Counted from the first letter of the stretch, positions 46,476 through 57,342 are shown. The stretch: DNA of 64,000 nucleotides from Topomyia yanbarensis (GCF_030247195.1 NC_080672.1:348748413-348812412), one strand, 5' to 3'. Notes: generated from the sequence alone by a model not told the origin. Numbers and translations: made by a program.

Positions 46476-48384
46476 CAGCGGCGTAGTCAGAAATTCGTTT
46501 TGATGGGGATTTGGTGAAAATCTAACTTACTGTCCAAATGGCATTATTACGAAACCGCCATCTTTGAAGTTTTAAAATTATGGAGAATCAGTTTTTCAAA
46601 AAATTGTAACAGAGTCTTTAGCCAATTTGTTGAGACTTTCTTTTAAAACAACTTTATTGTAGGCATGAATACTACGTATATGGAGTATATCGAGTTATAA
46701 AATAATATTTACGAAGTGTGGTTATCCTGTCGTAAAGTTGCCGGGTGTGCCTGTACGTCGATCGTGAAATATCGTAAAATTCGCCGTCCCAGCGTTGTTT
46801 CTAGTGAAGTTGAACTCTCTAAATGTCGTATTAAGTGCACTACAATTCGATTGATTAACCGGCTGACTGTAATTTTGCTGAAAGTAGTCGTTAAATTGTT
46901 ATTTTCGTTACCCGCCATTGAAAGCCAAGAAACCTTTTCAAACTCATCACCAAAAGAACGAGCGTTGTGGCAAGAAGAAGCAAATAATACGATAGACTAG
47001 CTGCTAGAAGACTGTAAAAATGAGCTGTAATAAGTGTGCCGGTTTGTTTGCTCCAGGAGAGATTATTGTCGTTTGCGAAGGTTTTTGTTTAGATCAGTAC
47101 CATGCAGAATGCGTTGCACTAACCGTTCCGGAGGCACTAAGCTGCAATAAAAATCGAAACATTTTTTGGATGTGTACTCCATGCGCAGATATAATGAGCG
47201 ATGCTAGGCATTTCAGAGCGTTTCGCGATAAAGGCCAGGCTTTATCCGATGCTGATTCTTTTCTCCCCATCCGTGTTCCTTCTGTCGCTGTTCACAAAGA
47301 ATTTCAAACAGATGAAAATAGTTTAAACTACCACGACGAGTTAGGCAAACTGAAGCAACAAATTGCAGTCATACAAGAGTCTGTCGCCGAGATTTCTCGA
47401 GTCCGTCACGATAGTACATCGGCACTAGAAAATTCACCAGATCTGTCATCGACAAGAATATTGCAAGGCACCGGTACCATATCGAGATTTGCGCACTCTT
47501 CAATGAGAAGAAATTCTGCGTCATCACTTTGCTGGCTGTTTTTTACAAGAATAAAAAACACAGTGAGCGAGAATGAAATCGCTTGTATGGTAGCAGAGTC
47601 TTTTGGCAGCGATGCTCTCAGCGTCAAAAAGTTGGTACCCGAATGGAAGGATGCTGCATCAATGCCGTTCATCTCTTTCAAGGTGGGCGTCGACCTGAAA
47701 CTAAAACGTAGAGCATTGTCTCCAACTACTTGGCCTCGCGGAATTTGTTTTCGAGAATTCCATGAGCGCTTCAGCGTTTGGGAACCTTAAGGATTTGTTA
47801 GCGTTGTTCTTATTTAAATATTGCATTTGGTTAATGTTATTAGTGTTGAATTAAGCGTTTGTTTGTTTATAATTGTATGATGTGTAATTAAATGTATGTA
47901 TTGCTACTGTAACAATTTTAGGTTAAGAAATAAATGATGTGCTGTTTAACATTTGTAAAATTCATCGAAGATACTAAACCTGCGAAATTGGCGGAACGAA
48001 AAACGCCATTTTTCATAAATTACCCTACTTTTGGAAGGTGGTTTTCTCGTTATTAATTCTATAACGTTTTCGTCTCAACTCGACGCATTCCCAACATAAA
48101 AAATATTTTAAGCAAATGTTGGAAGTTATGCAATTTTTCGGTGAGCAGTTCTAAGTTTCATAGACATTGAAGCTCTTCCAGTTTCGCTTCCTATTAAAAA
48201 AAGACCCTAATCCATATTACAGTACACTCCTTCAAAATAGGAAATTATGATTATGATCATGATTGATTTCAGAACTCTGAAGTGAGTTTCTATTGGAATG
48301 TTTTGGGCAAGTATTTGATATTGTTAGTTATTTTAGTTGGGGGGTATGGTTAAACCCCCAAGCATCCTCTTGGCTACACCACTG
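46476..48384 (+). mobile_element. hAT-like TIR element carrying a PHD-finger ORF, perfect 8-bp TSD
   Basis: The left end is CAGCGGCGTAGTCAG and the right end the complement of CAGTGGTGTAGCCAA. CTTGGAGT is exactly duplicated (46468-46475, 48385-48392). The element is 1909 bp with a CpG-richer leader (46700-47000), an intact 257-codon ORF (47020-47790, stop included) and AATAAA near 47930. There is no hAT transposase. Ends of the same type bound the element at 12292-16066. Either a gag-type unit inserted in a non-autonomous element, or the ORF is true cargo. Confidence 0.8.
47020..47790 (+). CDS. PHD-finger protein of retrotransposon ORF1 type
   Basis: A 256-residue intact ORF. Residues 3-55 form a complete C4HC3 PHD finger: C3, C6, C19, C23, H28, C31, C52, C55, with the usual Trp at 50 two residues before the last pair. 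Residues about 107-125 (LGKLKQQIAVIQESVAEISR) look like a short coiled coil. Residues 170-250 form a basic C-terminal domain ending PRGICFREFHERF. PHD plus this type of tail is known from ORF1 of CR1-like non-LTR retrotransposons, where it is thought to bind nucleic acid. Here no endonuclease/reverse transcriptase follows. The ORF lies within a TIR element with 8-bp duplications. It is unbroken, while all other retroelement ORFs in the window are broken, so it is either young or selected. Confidence 0.75.
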   Translation: MSCNKCAGLFAPGEIIVVCEGFCLDQYHAECVALTVPEALSCNKNRNIFWMCTPCADIMSDARHFRAFRDKGQALSDADSFLPIRVPSVAVHKEFQTDENSLNYHDELGKLKQQIAVIQESVAEISRVRHDSTSALENSPDLSSTRILQGTGTISRFAHSSMRRNSASSLCWLFFTRIKNTVSENEIACMVAESFGSDALSVKKLVPEWKDAASMPFISFKVGVDLKLKRRALSPTTWPRGICFREFHERFSVWEP

Positions 48385-48392
48385 CTTGGAGT

Positions 48393-49189
48393 TATTCATT
48401 TCGCTTCTGATTTTCCGAGATATGTTTCAGATCGATCCGATGGTTATAAGTCAGAAGGTTCGCGCAAATGAAATTTTTTGCACCGATAAGTAATCAAGTT
48501 CCATCTGGACAACTTTGAATTGTTCGGTGGTTATTCTAGCGGTTGTAGATAGAAAAATGAAATACGAAATTCGTTTTATCGAAATAATATCTGGCTCATT
48601 TAAATGGATTATTACTATATTGAACAATAAATAGGCGACAAAGGGTAATCCACAAACAACAAGTCATAACTTTTAAAGTGTTCGAAATATGTATTTGATG
48701 TCTTCAGTAAAGTTATTTGCAAAAGTAAGAGCTACAAATTTGCTGAAGGCTTTATTTCAATACAATCACTTCCAAGAAAATTTATGAAAATATCTCACTC
48801 TTAGGGGGATTAATCAGTAAAATCACAATACCAAAAAAGAGCATATTGTATGCTTTAAATTCTTCGAAGATACTATTGACCTAAAATTTTCCGTTTTGGC
48901 GCTAATAATACATTGAATATTTTTGGTCTTATTTCTGGCTATGGGAAATGATAAAAGTCTTTCATCCGCATTTAATATTAAATATCTCTTTTAATATTAG
49001 TCCGATTTCAGCAATCTATAGTTCGTTCGAAAGGTATTCATATAAGCTTTCTAAAAATATATAAGTATATGTTTAGTTATGTCAATTTCGGCAGCAAATT
49101 TAAAAAAAACTGCAAAAAACGCAATTTTTGCTCATTCAAGCATTCATATCTTGAAAACTAAACATCAGAATCAAAAACCATTTAATAGC
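48393..49189. other. Intergenic, decayed repeats
   Basis: GGGGGATTAATCAGTAAAAT near 48805 matches the ends of the element at 17971-18206. The rest shows no gene. Confidence 0.4.
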
Positions 49190-49435
49190 GTTCTGTCTGG
49201 GTGACAGGCCTTTCATTTAAAATTGGTTTGGATAAGATCGGTTCAGCCATTGCTGAGAAACACGAATGAGAGTTTGTCCGTTACATACACACAGACATTG
49301 TCCCAAATCGTCGAGCTGTGTCGATTGGTATATAGGACTCTGCCCTCCGGGCCTCGGAGAATTTTTTGAAAGTTTGAGCGAATTCTATACATTTCTTTTC
49401 TAAGAAATGTATAACATACTATAACTATTTTCAAT
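49190..49435 (+). repeat. Interspersed repeat (copies also near 19260 and 44750)
   Basis: The stretch contains GTCTGGGTGACAGGCCTTTC, CACACAGACATTGTCCCAAA and CTCTGCCCTCCGGGCCTCGG. Parts of it recur at 44750-44850 and, inverted, at 19258-19310. Class unknown. Confidence 0.5.
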
Positions 49436-50078
49436 ATTGTTTGTCAAAATCCTACCGTAAATTTATACGTTTTTATTTGTATAGTATTTCGCTAGAATAC
49501 TATATTTGAACTATACGAGAAATAGTAGAAACTCGGAACTAAACGACTATTTGTGGCAATGTACATGTATAGTCCACGAAAAAAAAAGTTCGAAAAAAAA
49601 CGTCGTTTTGGTATTGTAACATAACCTAACGCCATATTCCCAAATTGTTATCCGACTGAAAACAATACCCCAAATGACGGAAACAATTTACGGTGTGGCG
49701 TGTTTGTTGTCGAATCACAATATACCAAATTGTGAAAAAACAATATTACAAATTATCCATTTATTGTTCTCATTTATGCGGGAGTGCGGTTAGAAACCAG
49801 TTTTTAGTGTCACAAACAATAGTTTAGAAATTATGAATACTCTAAGAAATTTTGAACCAGCCGAATTATGTGTGCTTAAAACATTACTCCCTTATGGTAC
49901 ATTTCCAGATAATAAATATTTTCCAGTAAAAACATTGCAGTTGCGAAACACAACTGCCCTTTTCACTAGGTACTATCTTCTGGCTCTAAAAGAAAACGGG
50001 GATTTAAAGTAGCCATTACCATTACTTTGTCTTTCTTTTATTACAGCTATATGAAAGTGCTGTCGTTGAAAAACTTAC

Positions 50079-50789
50079 CGTAACCCTTTGTTTCAACTTC
50101 TCCGATAAACGGCCGATAAAGAATTCCACGATTGCCGCCGCATACTTGGGCAATTGCACTATATGTATATCCTCAATACGGACCGGTACAATATTATTGA
50201 ATATGTCCAACGTCACCTTCAGCTTCGGCAGCGTCCATGACACAAGATGATTGGTTGTTGTACTTAGGAAATCACACACTGCGACCAGCCCAGCAACCTG
50301 ATGAATCTCCGTATCTGCGTAAGTTTCTAATACCAAACACCCAATTCGGAATTGTATTTCAGCAGAAGTGGTTTCAACGTCGAATTGTCCTACACGAACT
50401 AACACCACCAGACGTCCAAAGCTATCTTGTCCCAGCGGAATAACAGCCCCCTGTTGGATAATCGGATCTAGCGCACATGGATCGATCTCGGTGAAAAAAT
50501 CCGTTTCGCGAATCCAAAACGTTAAATGTTTCACCAGCATCTCCATAGCGGCCATTACGTTGAACTTTTTTAATCGTAGAAATCGTAGCAAAAACACGGC
50601 ATCTGTCCGGCAGCGCACAATCTGTGGATGCTTGACGATAAATTCACGCATTTTCGCCAACGCCTGCTCTCGAATGTAATCATGTTCGTTCAATTCCTCC
50701 CGGGCTATGATCAGATACTCGGGCTCGAGTGTGGTTTTGTACTCGTCGTAAGCAGAACGTTGCTTCTCGATGCTGAGAACGGAAGCCAT
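50079..50789 (-). CDS. CRAL-TRIO lipid-binding protein, first coding exon (copy 4)
   Basis: 237 codons, start MASVLSIEKQRSAYDEYKTT. CRAL_TRIO_N at about 32-90, lipid-binding domain from about 105 to the exon end. Relative to copy 5 it has non-conservative changes (K24E, K28I, Q46K, and C in VAVCDF where copy 5 has W). The last codon is ACG rather than AAG, giving ACG|GTAAGT (GT at 50078-50077), still a good donor. Reading on runs 18 codons to a stop ending at 50022. AATAAA lies at 50042-50037. The leader is intact. Family role: binding and transfer of a small lipid in the cytosol. No second exon was found to the left. Confidence 0.88.
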
Positions 50790-50895
50790 GGTGGACCGAT
50801 TGACGGGAAGTTTCGCGCTAGACTAGCAAAAAAATATGATTGGAAATTAATCGATTGTATCGACGTGGAATGTGCGTGTGCCCAGTCTCCGTTAA
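50790..50895 (-). promoter_or_regulatory. Conserved leader of CRAL-TRIO copy 4
   Basis: ATCGATTAATTTCCAATCAT, GCTAGTCTAGCGCGAAACTT and CCCGTCAATCGGTCCACC precede ATGG. It is almost identical to copy 5 and clearly related to copies 1-3. Confidence 0.5.
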
Positions 50896-51178
50896 ACATA
50901 ATGTTTCAATTATAGAAGGTGATGAACCTATTTTCACTTCATTCTTATTATCATTATATGGTTAGAACAACGTCGGTTTTCTTTGTTCAAATGGTAGGTA
51001 AAGATTAAGACACACAATTTGAGATTTCATTGCACCCAAATATGCTCAACCATTTCAAGCGATTCCTGTTTTCCTAGTAAGGCTTAGAAATGAATCAAAG
51101 ATATGGACACCAATTTATGGGCATTCCATTAACTGAAGCACGAGTAAGTTAGGGAATCGTGCTGCAGATACCCTAATA

Positions 51179-51945
51179 TGACCGAAATTGGCTCATTATC
51201 TGATGTCGATATTAAAGGACTATGGATATAAGAAGAGATCGGGATGTAGGACACAATGATTTTCTTTCGGATGATCGCAATACAGGTTTGGAAATGGATA
51301 TTGATGATGATCTTAGAAAATGGTATTATGAAAAAACAAAACAAGATTTTTTAAAGATATTCTTATCATTCAGAAAGCCATTAGAATGAATCCAATTGAC
51401 ATTAATTTGTGTCTTTTTTGTTTTTGGTACAGTTCAACGCGTACCCAGTTAGGATGAAAAAAGCATCTTTATAGGTCATGCTCATATTTTATTACGAAAT
51501 ATTTCTTATCAACTATTGTTATGAAATAGAAACAGTTAGGAAATAACAAAAATTCTTCTAAAAACTTTCCTACAAATAGGACGTATTTTAGTCCGGGAGT
51601 CAGGGATAGTGCCACACTATTCCATTCCCTACAATCAAGGGAATGCCTAAAAATTGGCATCAGCATCTTTGCTTCGTTACGAAGAACCAATTTAATAACA
51701 AAATTTGGCTTAAGCGCAACGAAAACTCGAATCGAATACCCTAGTTACCGTAAAACCATTTGAACTAATGCGTTGAATAAAGATGGCAAACACTGCTCTA
51801 ACGAACGGCATCAAATGGGTAGGCTGACAATGCAAACAGTTTAAAAATAGGCTAATTACCCTATCGTGTTTATAACAAAGGTTAATAGCAAAATAACACG
51901 ATCGTAACAACTTGTAATAGCATAATTATTCACAGATAGCATGTT
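51179..51945. other. Intergenic, nothing recognised
   Basis: Two minus-strand frames (51469-51690, 51710-51910) show no domain. A short palindrome, CATTCCCTACAATCAAGGGAATG in form, lies near 51622. Confidence 0.35.
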
Positions 51946-52235
51946 CGACTTGAACGTATAATCGATCCGCTCACAATACTATAGCTCCTGGTTTACCTAA
52001 ACTGCCCCAGTTTTTCTAACGACTAGCTAAATTTTTTTCGACAATCAGTTCTTCTCAAGACTAGATTTTCTATACGTAATCAGTCTTTTTCAAGACAAAA
52101 ACGTTTTCCAAGAATAATTCAGTCTACAGAAATGTTTATCTCTTCAAACATGGCTGGGTGCTTCCAGAAAAATGTGCCAACTACTAAAAAGAAACGAAAA
52201 AGAGTAACTTCTCCACCCGAAAATACTTAGATTTA
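51946..52235 (+). mobile_element. 5' end fragment of the Jockey-type LINE
   Basis: It matches 57343-57680 of the large LINE: CGACTTGAAC start, ATAGCTCCTGG, two copies of the TCTTTCTCAAGAC-type 5' UTR repeat, then AACATGGCTGGG (ORF1 start) to CTTCTCCACCCGAAAAT. Homology then stops. Having a 5' end without the 3' end is unusual for LINEs and implies later deletion or recombination. Confidence 0.75.
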
Positions 52236-52257
52236 TATATAGATATAAGCAAAGAAA

Positions 52258-52488
52258 AAAAAATTAGGGAGGGGTTCGAAATTTCGATTCAAAAATGAAC
52301 ATTGTACAATATGTAATACCTAAAATCCTCATTTAATAAAAGTCAGTATTGGTTTGAATAGATATTGAGTTTAAAACTAATATAAAATTCAAAGTGATTT
52401 AAAATTTCTCAACAAGTTGAAAATTTTCGGGAGGGTCCGGACTCCCCAAGACTCTCCATAGGACTTGTATATGTAGCGGATCCAAAAA
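52258..52488 (-). repeat. Inverted relative of the MITE at 28840-29087
   Basis: GAAATTTCGATTC, ACATTGTACAATATGTAATA, and GGGAGGGTCCGGACTCCCC near 52430 align in reverse complement with 28855-29070. The ends are decayed (GCGGATCC near 52479). Confidence 0.6.
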
Positions 52489-52742
52489 TATTAGAAATTT
52501 TCATTATTTTCTCTAACCAATACTGCAAAATTTTATTAAGGGGTTACACCACTGTAGAGCACGAAAAATAGGCATGTTTTGGAAATTATACTTGGCGCAA
52601 TGTAAAGATAAATCGAGATCTCGTAAAATAGGATTTATGATATCAGTTTTGATATACAAATAATACAATTGTCAAGTATTGTCAACACAAGATGGCGGTT
52701 AGACAGTATTTGCCCGCAGATGAGTATTTTTGGAAAGCGTCC

Positions 52743-54481
52743 CACAGTGTCGGACAAAACCAAAAATGTTACCCAATCTGGCTGAAAATTACATGTTAAG
52801 GTAATTGTGGTGTGCTGAGTACATTTTGTAAGTAGCGGTTTGCCCACTACTCGGGTTCCAATTGCCCGACGGATGCTTCTTATCAGGGCGTCCTAGGTGC
52901 CTATACAATAATTTTCATAACAAAACAAAAAGGTAAACAAAAAATCTAAATTTACCGACTATTGTTTCCTCTAAATCCTCTTGCTGCTCTGTGCACTCTC
53001 CGCTGTTTGCCAATCTGTTGCTGTTGGCGGGAAGACAGTGGTTTCGTCTGACCGGCCAGGACTACAACGGCCGAGTTATCCCGGAATGTCGTTGTTGGAG
53101 CCTAGCGACGTTGACGAATTATCGCCGGATCGACTTGCTCGCCGCAAGCGATCCCAGAAGTCACCGCTTGTCCTCCCTGATTCGTTCTCCTTGTCAATCA
53201 GCTACAGAGGAGAGCTTGGCTCGTTTGACCTATCCTCTGTAGCGAGAACGGTCCATGTCACGATTCCTTTTCGTTTAGCCGGAAAGCGGGTAGACTCCTT
53301 AACACTTAGCTAATCCCTGTTGGCGAACCGACACCGTTATTGTCACTGGTGCCCGAACCACAGGCCGGCACTTTTCGACGGTCTTAGTTTGCCGTCGCAC
53401 ACGCGCACTGAAACCTTTTCAAGTGGCGGAAAACTGTCCCGGAAAAACTTAACGTAACTGACGTCTGTCGATTGTCGTGGTTCGTAAATAACTAAACTCG
53501 ATGGCCGCCTTCCAACTCGTCCAAAACAAATCGCATAGTTGTCATCGCCGATGCACAGCATAGTCAGCGCACTTTTCACCGCAAGAGGAGAGTGGTAACA
53601 TATCTAAACACTATGTTAATCATAAAAATTTACGTAATAAAAATTATCTAACCCATCTGCACGAACAAAACCGTTCACAAATGCGAAACTATACAAAAAT
53701 TTACAAAGAAACGTGAACGGTACGAAACAGCGGTGAGCATTATTTTACGTAAACAAATACACTCTACGGAGTGTATAATCAAAATTAAGTATTTAGTGCT
53801 AAATTGTTACCCTGACGGGTTACAATTTTTAATGTCGAAAGTTACAAAAGATAAGATAAATTTTCCAATACAGTGTTAGCGAACCTTTCTTATTAGCATA
53901 ATACCATTTTTATGATATTTTTTTTTGTGTGTTTGTTTACGTTTTATTCAATTGTTATATTGCACTAATCACCAAGCTCCTCCAAACATTTAAAAATGTC
54001 AATTTTAAACCCCTCCAGGCGAAAAGAAGCAAAACGAGACTTTCAAATTCCAAAAGTGGAGATTATTTCTCATAGAATGTATAATAAGTGACCGTTCCGA
54101 AATGTTTCACCTGATTGTACAAAATACATTTGCGAAAAAAAAAATTTGCTATTAACCATATATAAGATATATTCGTCATTTTGAAACACAGTTAAAATCA
54201 AATTTGGCGAACATGTTGAAATGATCAACAAAGTTCTTGAAATGCTCTTTAAAATGAAACTAGTTGTGCTCAAATCGGATCAAAATTTAAAGAGCAACAT
54301 GTTTTTAAAGCGTGATTTCAAAAATTTCATTAGAATTGTTTGACACAGCGACGTTCAAATTGTTATTAAAAATCTAATTCTTATTCGGTGGTCACAAAAT
54401 TTGGAGAATATGTTATTCGATATATAAGATACCTAGAAAAAATATTAATAGTTGAAACGTAGGTTTTATCCGGCCACTGTG
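52743..54481. mobile_element. Transib-like non-autonomous element A (split by a solo LTR)
   Basis: The ends are CACAGTGTCGGACAAAACC and the complement of CACAGTGGCCGGATAAAACC. The outer seven bases equal the V(D)J heptamer. Flanks are CGTCC (52738-52742) and CATCC (54482-54486), a 5-bp duplication with one mismatch. Homologous to element B (55383-56248). Without the LTR and its TSD the element is about 737 bp. No RAG1-like transposase is encoded. Transib elements have CAC-type ends and 5-bp GC-rich duplications. Confidence 0.8.
52827..53824. mobile_element. Solo LTR, 998 bp
   Basis: It starts TGTAAGTAGCGG and ends CGGGTTACA, so TGTAA/TTACA inverted tips. ATTT flanks both sides (52823-52826, 53825-53828). 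Element B shows the uninterrupted sequence. A GC-rich middle part (52980-53580) is open on both strands but has no known domain. 4-bp duplication and TG..CA ends suit a Ty3/Gypsy-type LTR; the internal region was lost by LTR-LTR recombination. Strand unknown. Confidence 0.85.
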
Positions 54482-54729
54482 CATCCGTAGCCAGAAAGCT
54501 ATCTACCGTAATATTTGACCTAGAGCCAAAAACAAGTTTTATCGATTCCTTAGAATGAAAAAAGCGACGTACCGTCGTGCGGGGTTTCTTTGCGCACTTT
54601 TTATCAATTTTTCAATTTTTTTATGATTAATAAATTTATTTAGGCCCAAATGCGGTAGCTCGACGAGACCGATTGTTTATTTTTTTTACAATAAATTAAA
54701 AAAACAACTATGTTAAATTTTTGGTCTCG

Positions 54730-56465
54730 TTCAGGCGCAGCTTGCTGCTGCGTGTTGAGATCCTTTTTCTAGGGGGCGAAATATTGCCAGTGTTGTCCAC
54801 TGCAAGTTGACGTTCGTTTCGTTTGTCTTCTTTCGCGTTATCGTTCACGTCCATGTCCTCATCCGTATTACTTGCCTGCTGCTCGCGGTCAGATGTTCCA
54901 GTTTGTGTCGTACTCTTATCGGTCGTTATTCTATGTTCGTATTTTTCGGCATTCGTTTCGTTGTTGTTGTTGTTGCTGGTTGTTGGTGCTTGATCCAGAG
55001 ATGTTGGTTTTGCAGCTGTTAGTGGTTTAGCGTAAGATGGTTGTGTGCTGATTTCAGTTGGATTTGTTGAGTTATCCTTAACAGTTTCTGCGCAAGGTTT
55101 TCCGGGGTGCAGCGTCTTCGTGCAGAACTGGCACGTAGGAATTAGCCCTGGGTACGTGACTATTGATGTATTGTTTGAATGAGAACATCGTCACTTTCTA
55201 ACACTGTGACGGTTATGTATGAGGGAATTGGCTTGGTCACACGCATTCTCACCACACGAACACCGTTAGGAATGCCCGGGAAAAAATTCCTCCATGTATT
55301 GTGTGTATTTTTGCAAGCATTTTTAATCACGCTGTCAGGGGTACGCGTAGCCAAATCATGGACACGAACTTCTACAGCGCCGCACAGTGGCGGGTCTTCA
55401 AACAAAAGTCGGACAAAACCTCAAATGTTACCTAATTTGGCTGAAAATCACAATTTAAGCTAATTTGGAGGTGCTGAGCTCATTTTTGATGTCAAAAGTC
55501 GTAAAATATTAAATGCATTTTTCCATACAGTGTCATTGAACCTTTCTTATAACTATGATCCCGTTTTCATGACAGATTTTCCGTTACTGTTCACCAATGT
55601 CAGCAATATCATAAAAAATGAAGAACACTACTTTAAATCCATTGTATAACGAGTTGGTTTACTGTAGATTGTCTAACTATTTTACACAAAACACCATGCG
55701 CCTCCATATCAGCAACAAAGCTTCAAAATCTCCTTAAAAAAATTTGCGCGCCTAGGCGCAGAACGAGACCATGATATTCAAAAAGTAGAGGTTATTTCCC
55801 ATAGAATGTATACTATGTGACCGTTCCGAAATGATTCCGAAATTTGTACAGAATACATTAGTGGAAAAAGTATTTTTGATCTGACCCTCTCAAACATATT
55901 TAAACTAAAAAGTCATAGTTCCAAGTAAATTTACCAAATGTATTTTATTCACTAACCAAGCTCTTTCGTTCCTCTACATAATGAAACTAGTTGTGCTAAA
56001 ATCGGACCAAAATCAAAAGAGCAACATGCATTTGAAGTGAACAGAGCAATGGTGGTTTCGGAAATGAAAATCATTAAAAATTCCGGACTTTGCTACGTTT
56101 AAACTCATGTTAAAAATCGTGTTCTTATCCAATGATCATAAAATTTTGAATACACATCATTCAATACATGAGAAATTTAGGAAAAATGTAAAATATCAAT
56201 ATTTCAAAAATAAATTTTTGAGGTTTTGGCCAGCCTCCAGCCACTGTGCGCCGTTCTCAATGTATACGGGAATGCTATATTTAACATTGCCGCATTCGGC
56301 GGTGTGCTGCATGTTGTTTCGCGAGGTGAATTACTCGGCTTATTTAATGTTCTTGAACGAAATCAGCACGCAATGTTTGATATGATGCATTTGTAGGGTT
56401 TTCACTTCAGTCAGGTTGAGTTCCATCTGCACTTTTACTAACTGTTCCACTTTCCGAATGGCTGG
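54730..56465 (-). pseudogene. Gag-only non-LTR retroposon (minus strand), split by Transib-like element B
   Basis: Reading from 56465 leftward: RPAIRKVEQLVKVQMELNLT and LQMHHIKHCVLISF, then SIPVYIENGA at about 56245-56280. After element B (55383-56248) it continues as AVEVRVHDLA, then NTWRNFFPGIPNGVRVVRMR and VTKPIPSYITV at 55230-55290, followed by a hydrophilic tail to about 54730. The same family as 13543-14462. Beyond the tail a short AT-rich 3' UTR with AATAAA-like sequence (near 54630-54700) ends it without any reverse transcriptase. Stops and shifts are present. Confidence 0.7.
55383..56248. mobile_element. Transib-like non-autonomous element B, perfect 5-bp TSD
   Basis: CACAGTGGCGGG at the left and the complement of CACAGTGGCTGG at the right. 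CGCCG flanks both sides exactly (55378-55382, 56249-56253), which fits the CGNCG target preference described for Transib. 866 bp, homologous to element A. Near each end GGACAAAACC or GGCCAAAACC follows at a short distance. Removing it rejoins a gag frame (IENGA-VEVRVHDL region), an independent proof of the boundaries. Confidence 0.9.
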
Positions 56466-57342
56466 TCTTACGGGGCATTTCGAAAAATCAACCGCAACAA
56501 AGTCTTTTAGCGCAATCGCGCAACACTACTGTCAAATGACCTGATGGAAATAAATGATGAGATAGTCTCATTCCAGTTTACAAGTCTCAACGTTCGGAAG
56601 TGTTTATTAGTGCTAAAGAAAGGTCCCCCTAAAGCTGTTTTCTCCGGATCTCAGGTTGTTCGCTGTCCGCATTGTACCGACGGGTCTGTTGGGATCTTTC
56701 CAGACAGTCCGGTCATAGGAAGACCGTGAGTAAATTAACACATTTAGAATAAAGGCGAGATGTGAAGACAAACTGATGAATTTTTCAATTTTGACGAATT
56801 ATAACTCCTTTAATAATTGATGGATTTGTATCATATGAGCACAGATTTATCGTCATAGTGTATGTATTATTTATGCCAAATGTGAGCAGAATGGGTTCAC
56901 ACATAAAAAAGTTGTTCATATAGCGTTCAAAAATATTTTTTTACTTTGCACACTTCTTGAATTCGATATAAAATAAAAATTAACCAGTTTTATTTACTTT
57001 CATTGAAATATGATTAATTTATACTGATATCAGAGGTTTTTCAACAATAAAGCATCACGCATTTATCGCATTTTCTACAATAAGGGATTCATTTTAATTT
57101 TAATTCGTATAGAAAAATTGCAATATCAGTTTATTTCTAGAATGTGTTTTTAAGAGCATTTAAAGAATTTTTGAATTATCAATTATAAAAATAGCCAGGT
57201 GGGATTGGAAATTTCGTAAAATAAAAAAAGTGAAATAAGGGGCTATTTATGACGTATATTTGAGTGCAAAATTGATGGCGTAATTAGTACATAAGGCCAC
57301 GTTCTCAAGTTATGCACTTTATGTCAAGAATTCTGAAATAAA
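56466..57342. other. Intergenic, nothing recognised
   Basis: AT-rich, with a 61-codon frame at 56544-56729 of no known family. The 150 bp before the LINE (57190-57340) shares phrases with 17800-17840. Confidence 0.35.

Larger units (their letters stand above)
49782..51178. repeat. Segmental duplication, copy A (with CRAL-TRIO copy 4)
   Basis: It aligns with 62113-63469 over its whole length: intron side, exon, leader, and about 290 bp further upstream. Left border near GTGCGGTTAGA, right border near ATACYCTAATA. The exons differ at about 23 of 237 residues (about 90% identity), so the event is not very recent. Confidence 0.85.

Noticed and set aside
49620..49660. Minus-strand TGGGAATATGGCGTT (reads W-E-Y-G-V), considered as an EYGG-like second exon behind copy 4 or 5
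   Set aside because: The second Gly is missing, no CRAL-TRIO-like codons precede it, and no convincing acceptor lies upstream.
52981..53579. Frames on both strands in the solo LTR (110 and 83 codons plus, 78 codons minus)
   Set aside because: They lie inside an LTR and have no recognisable domain; open because of high GC.
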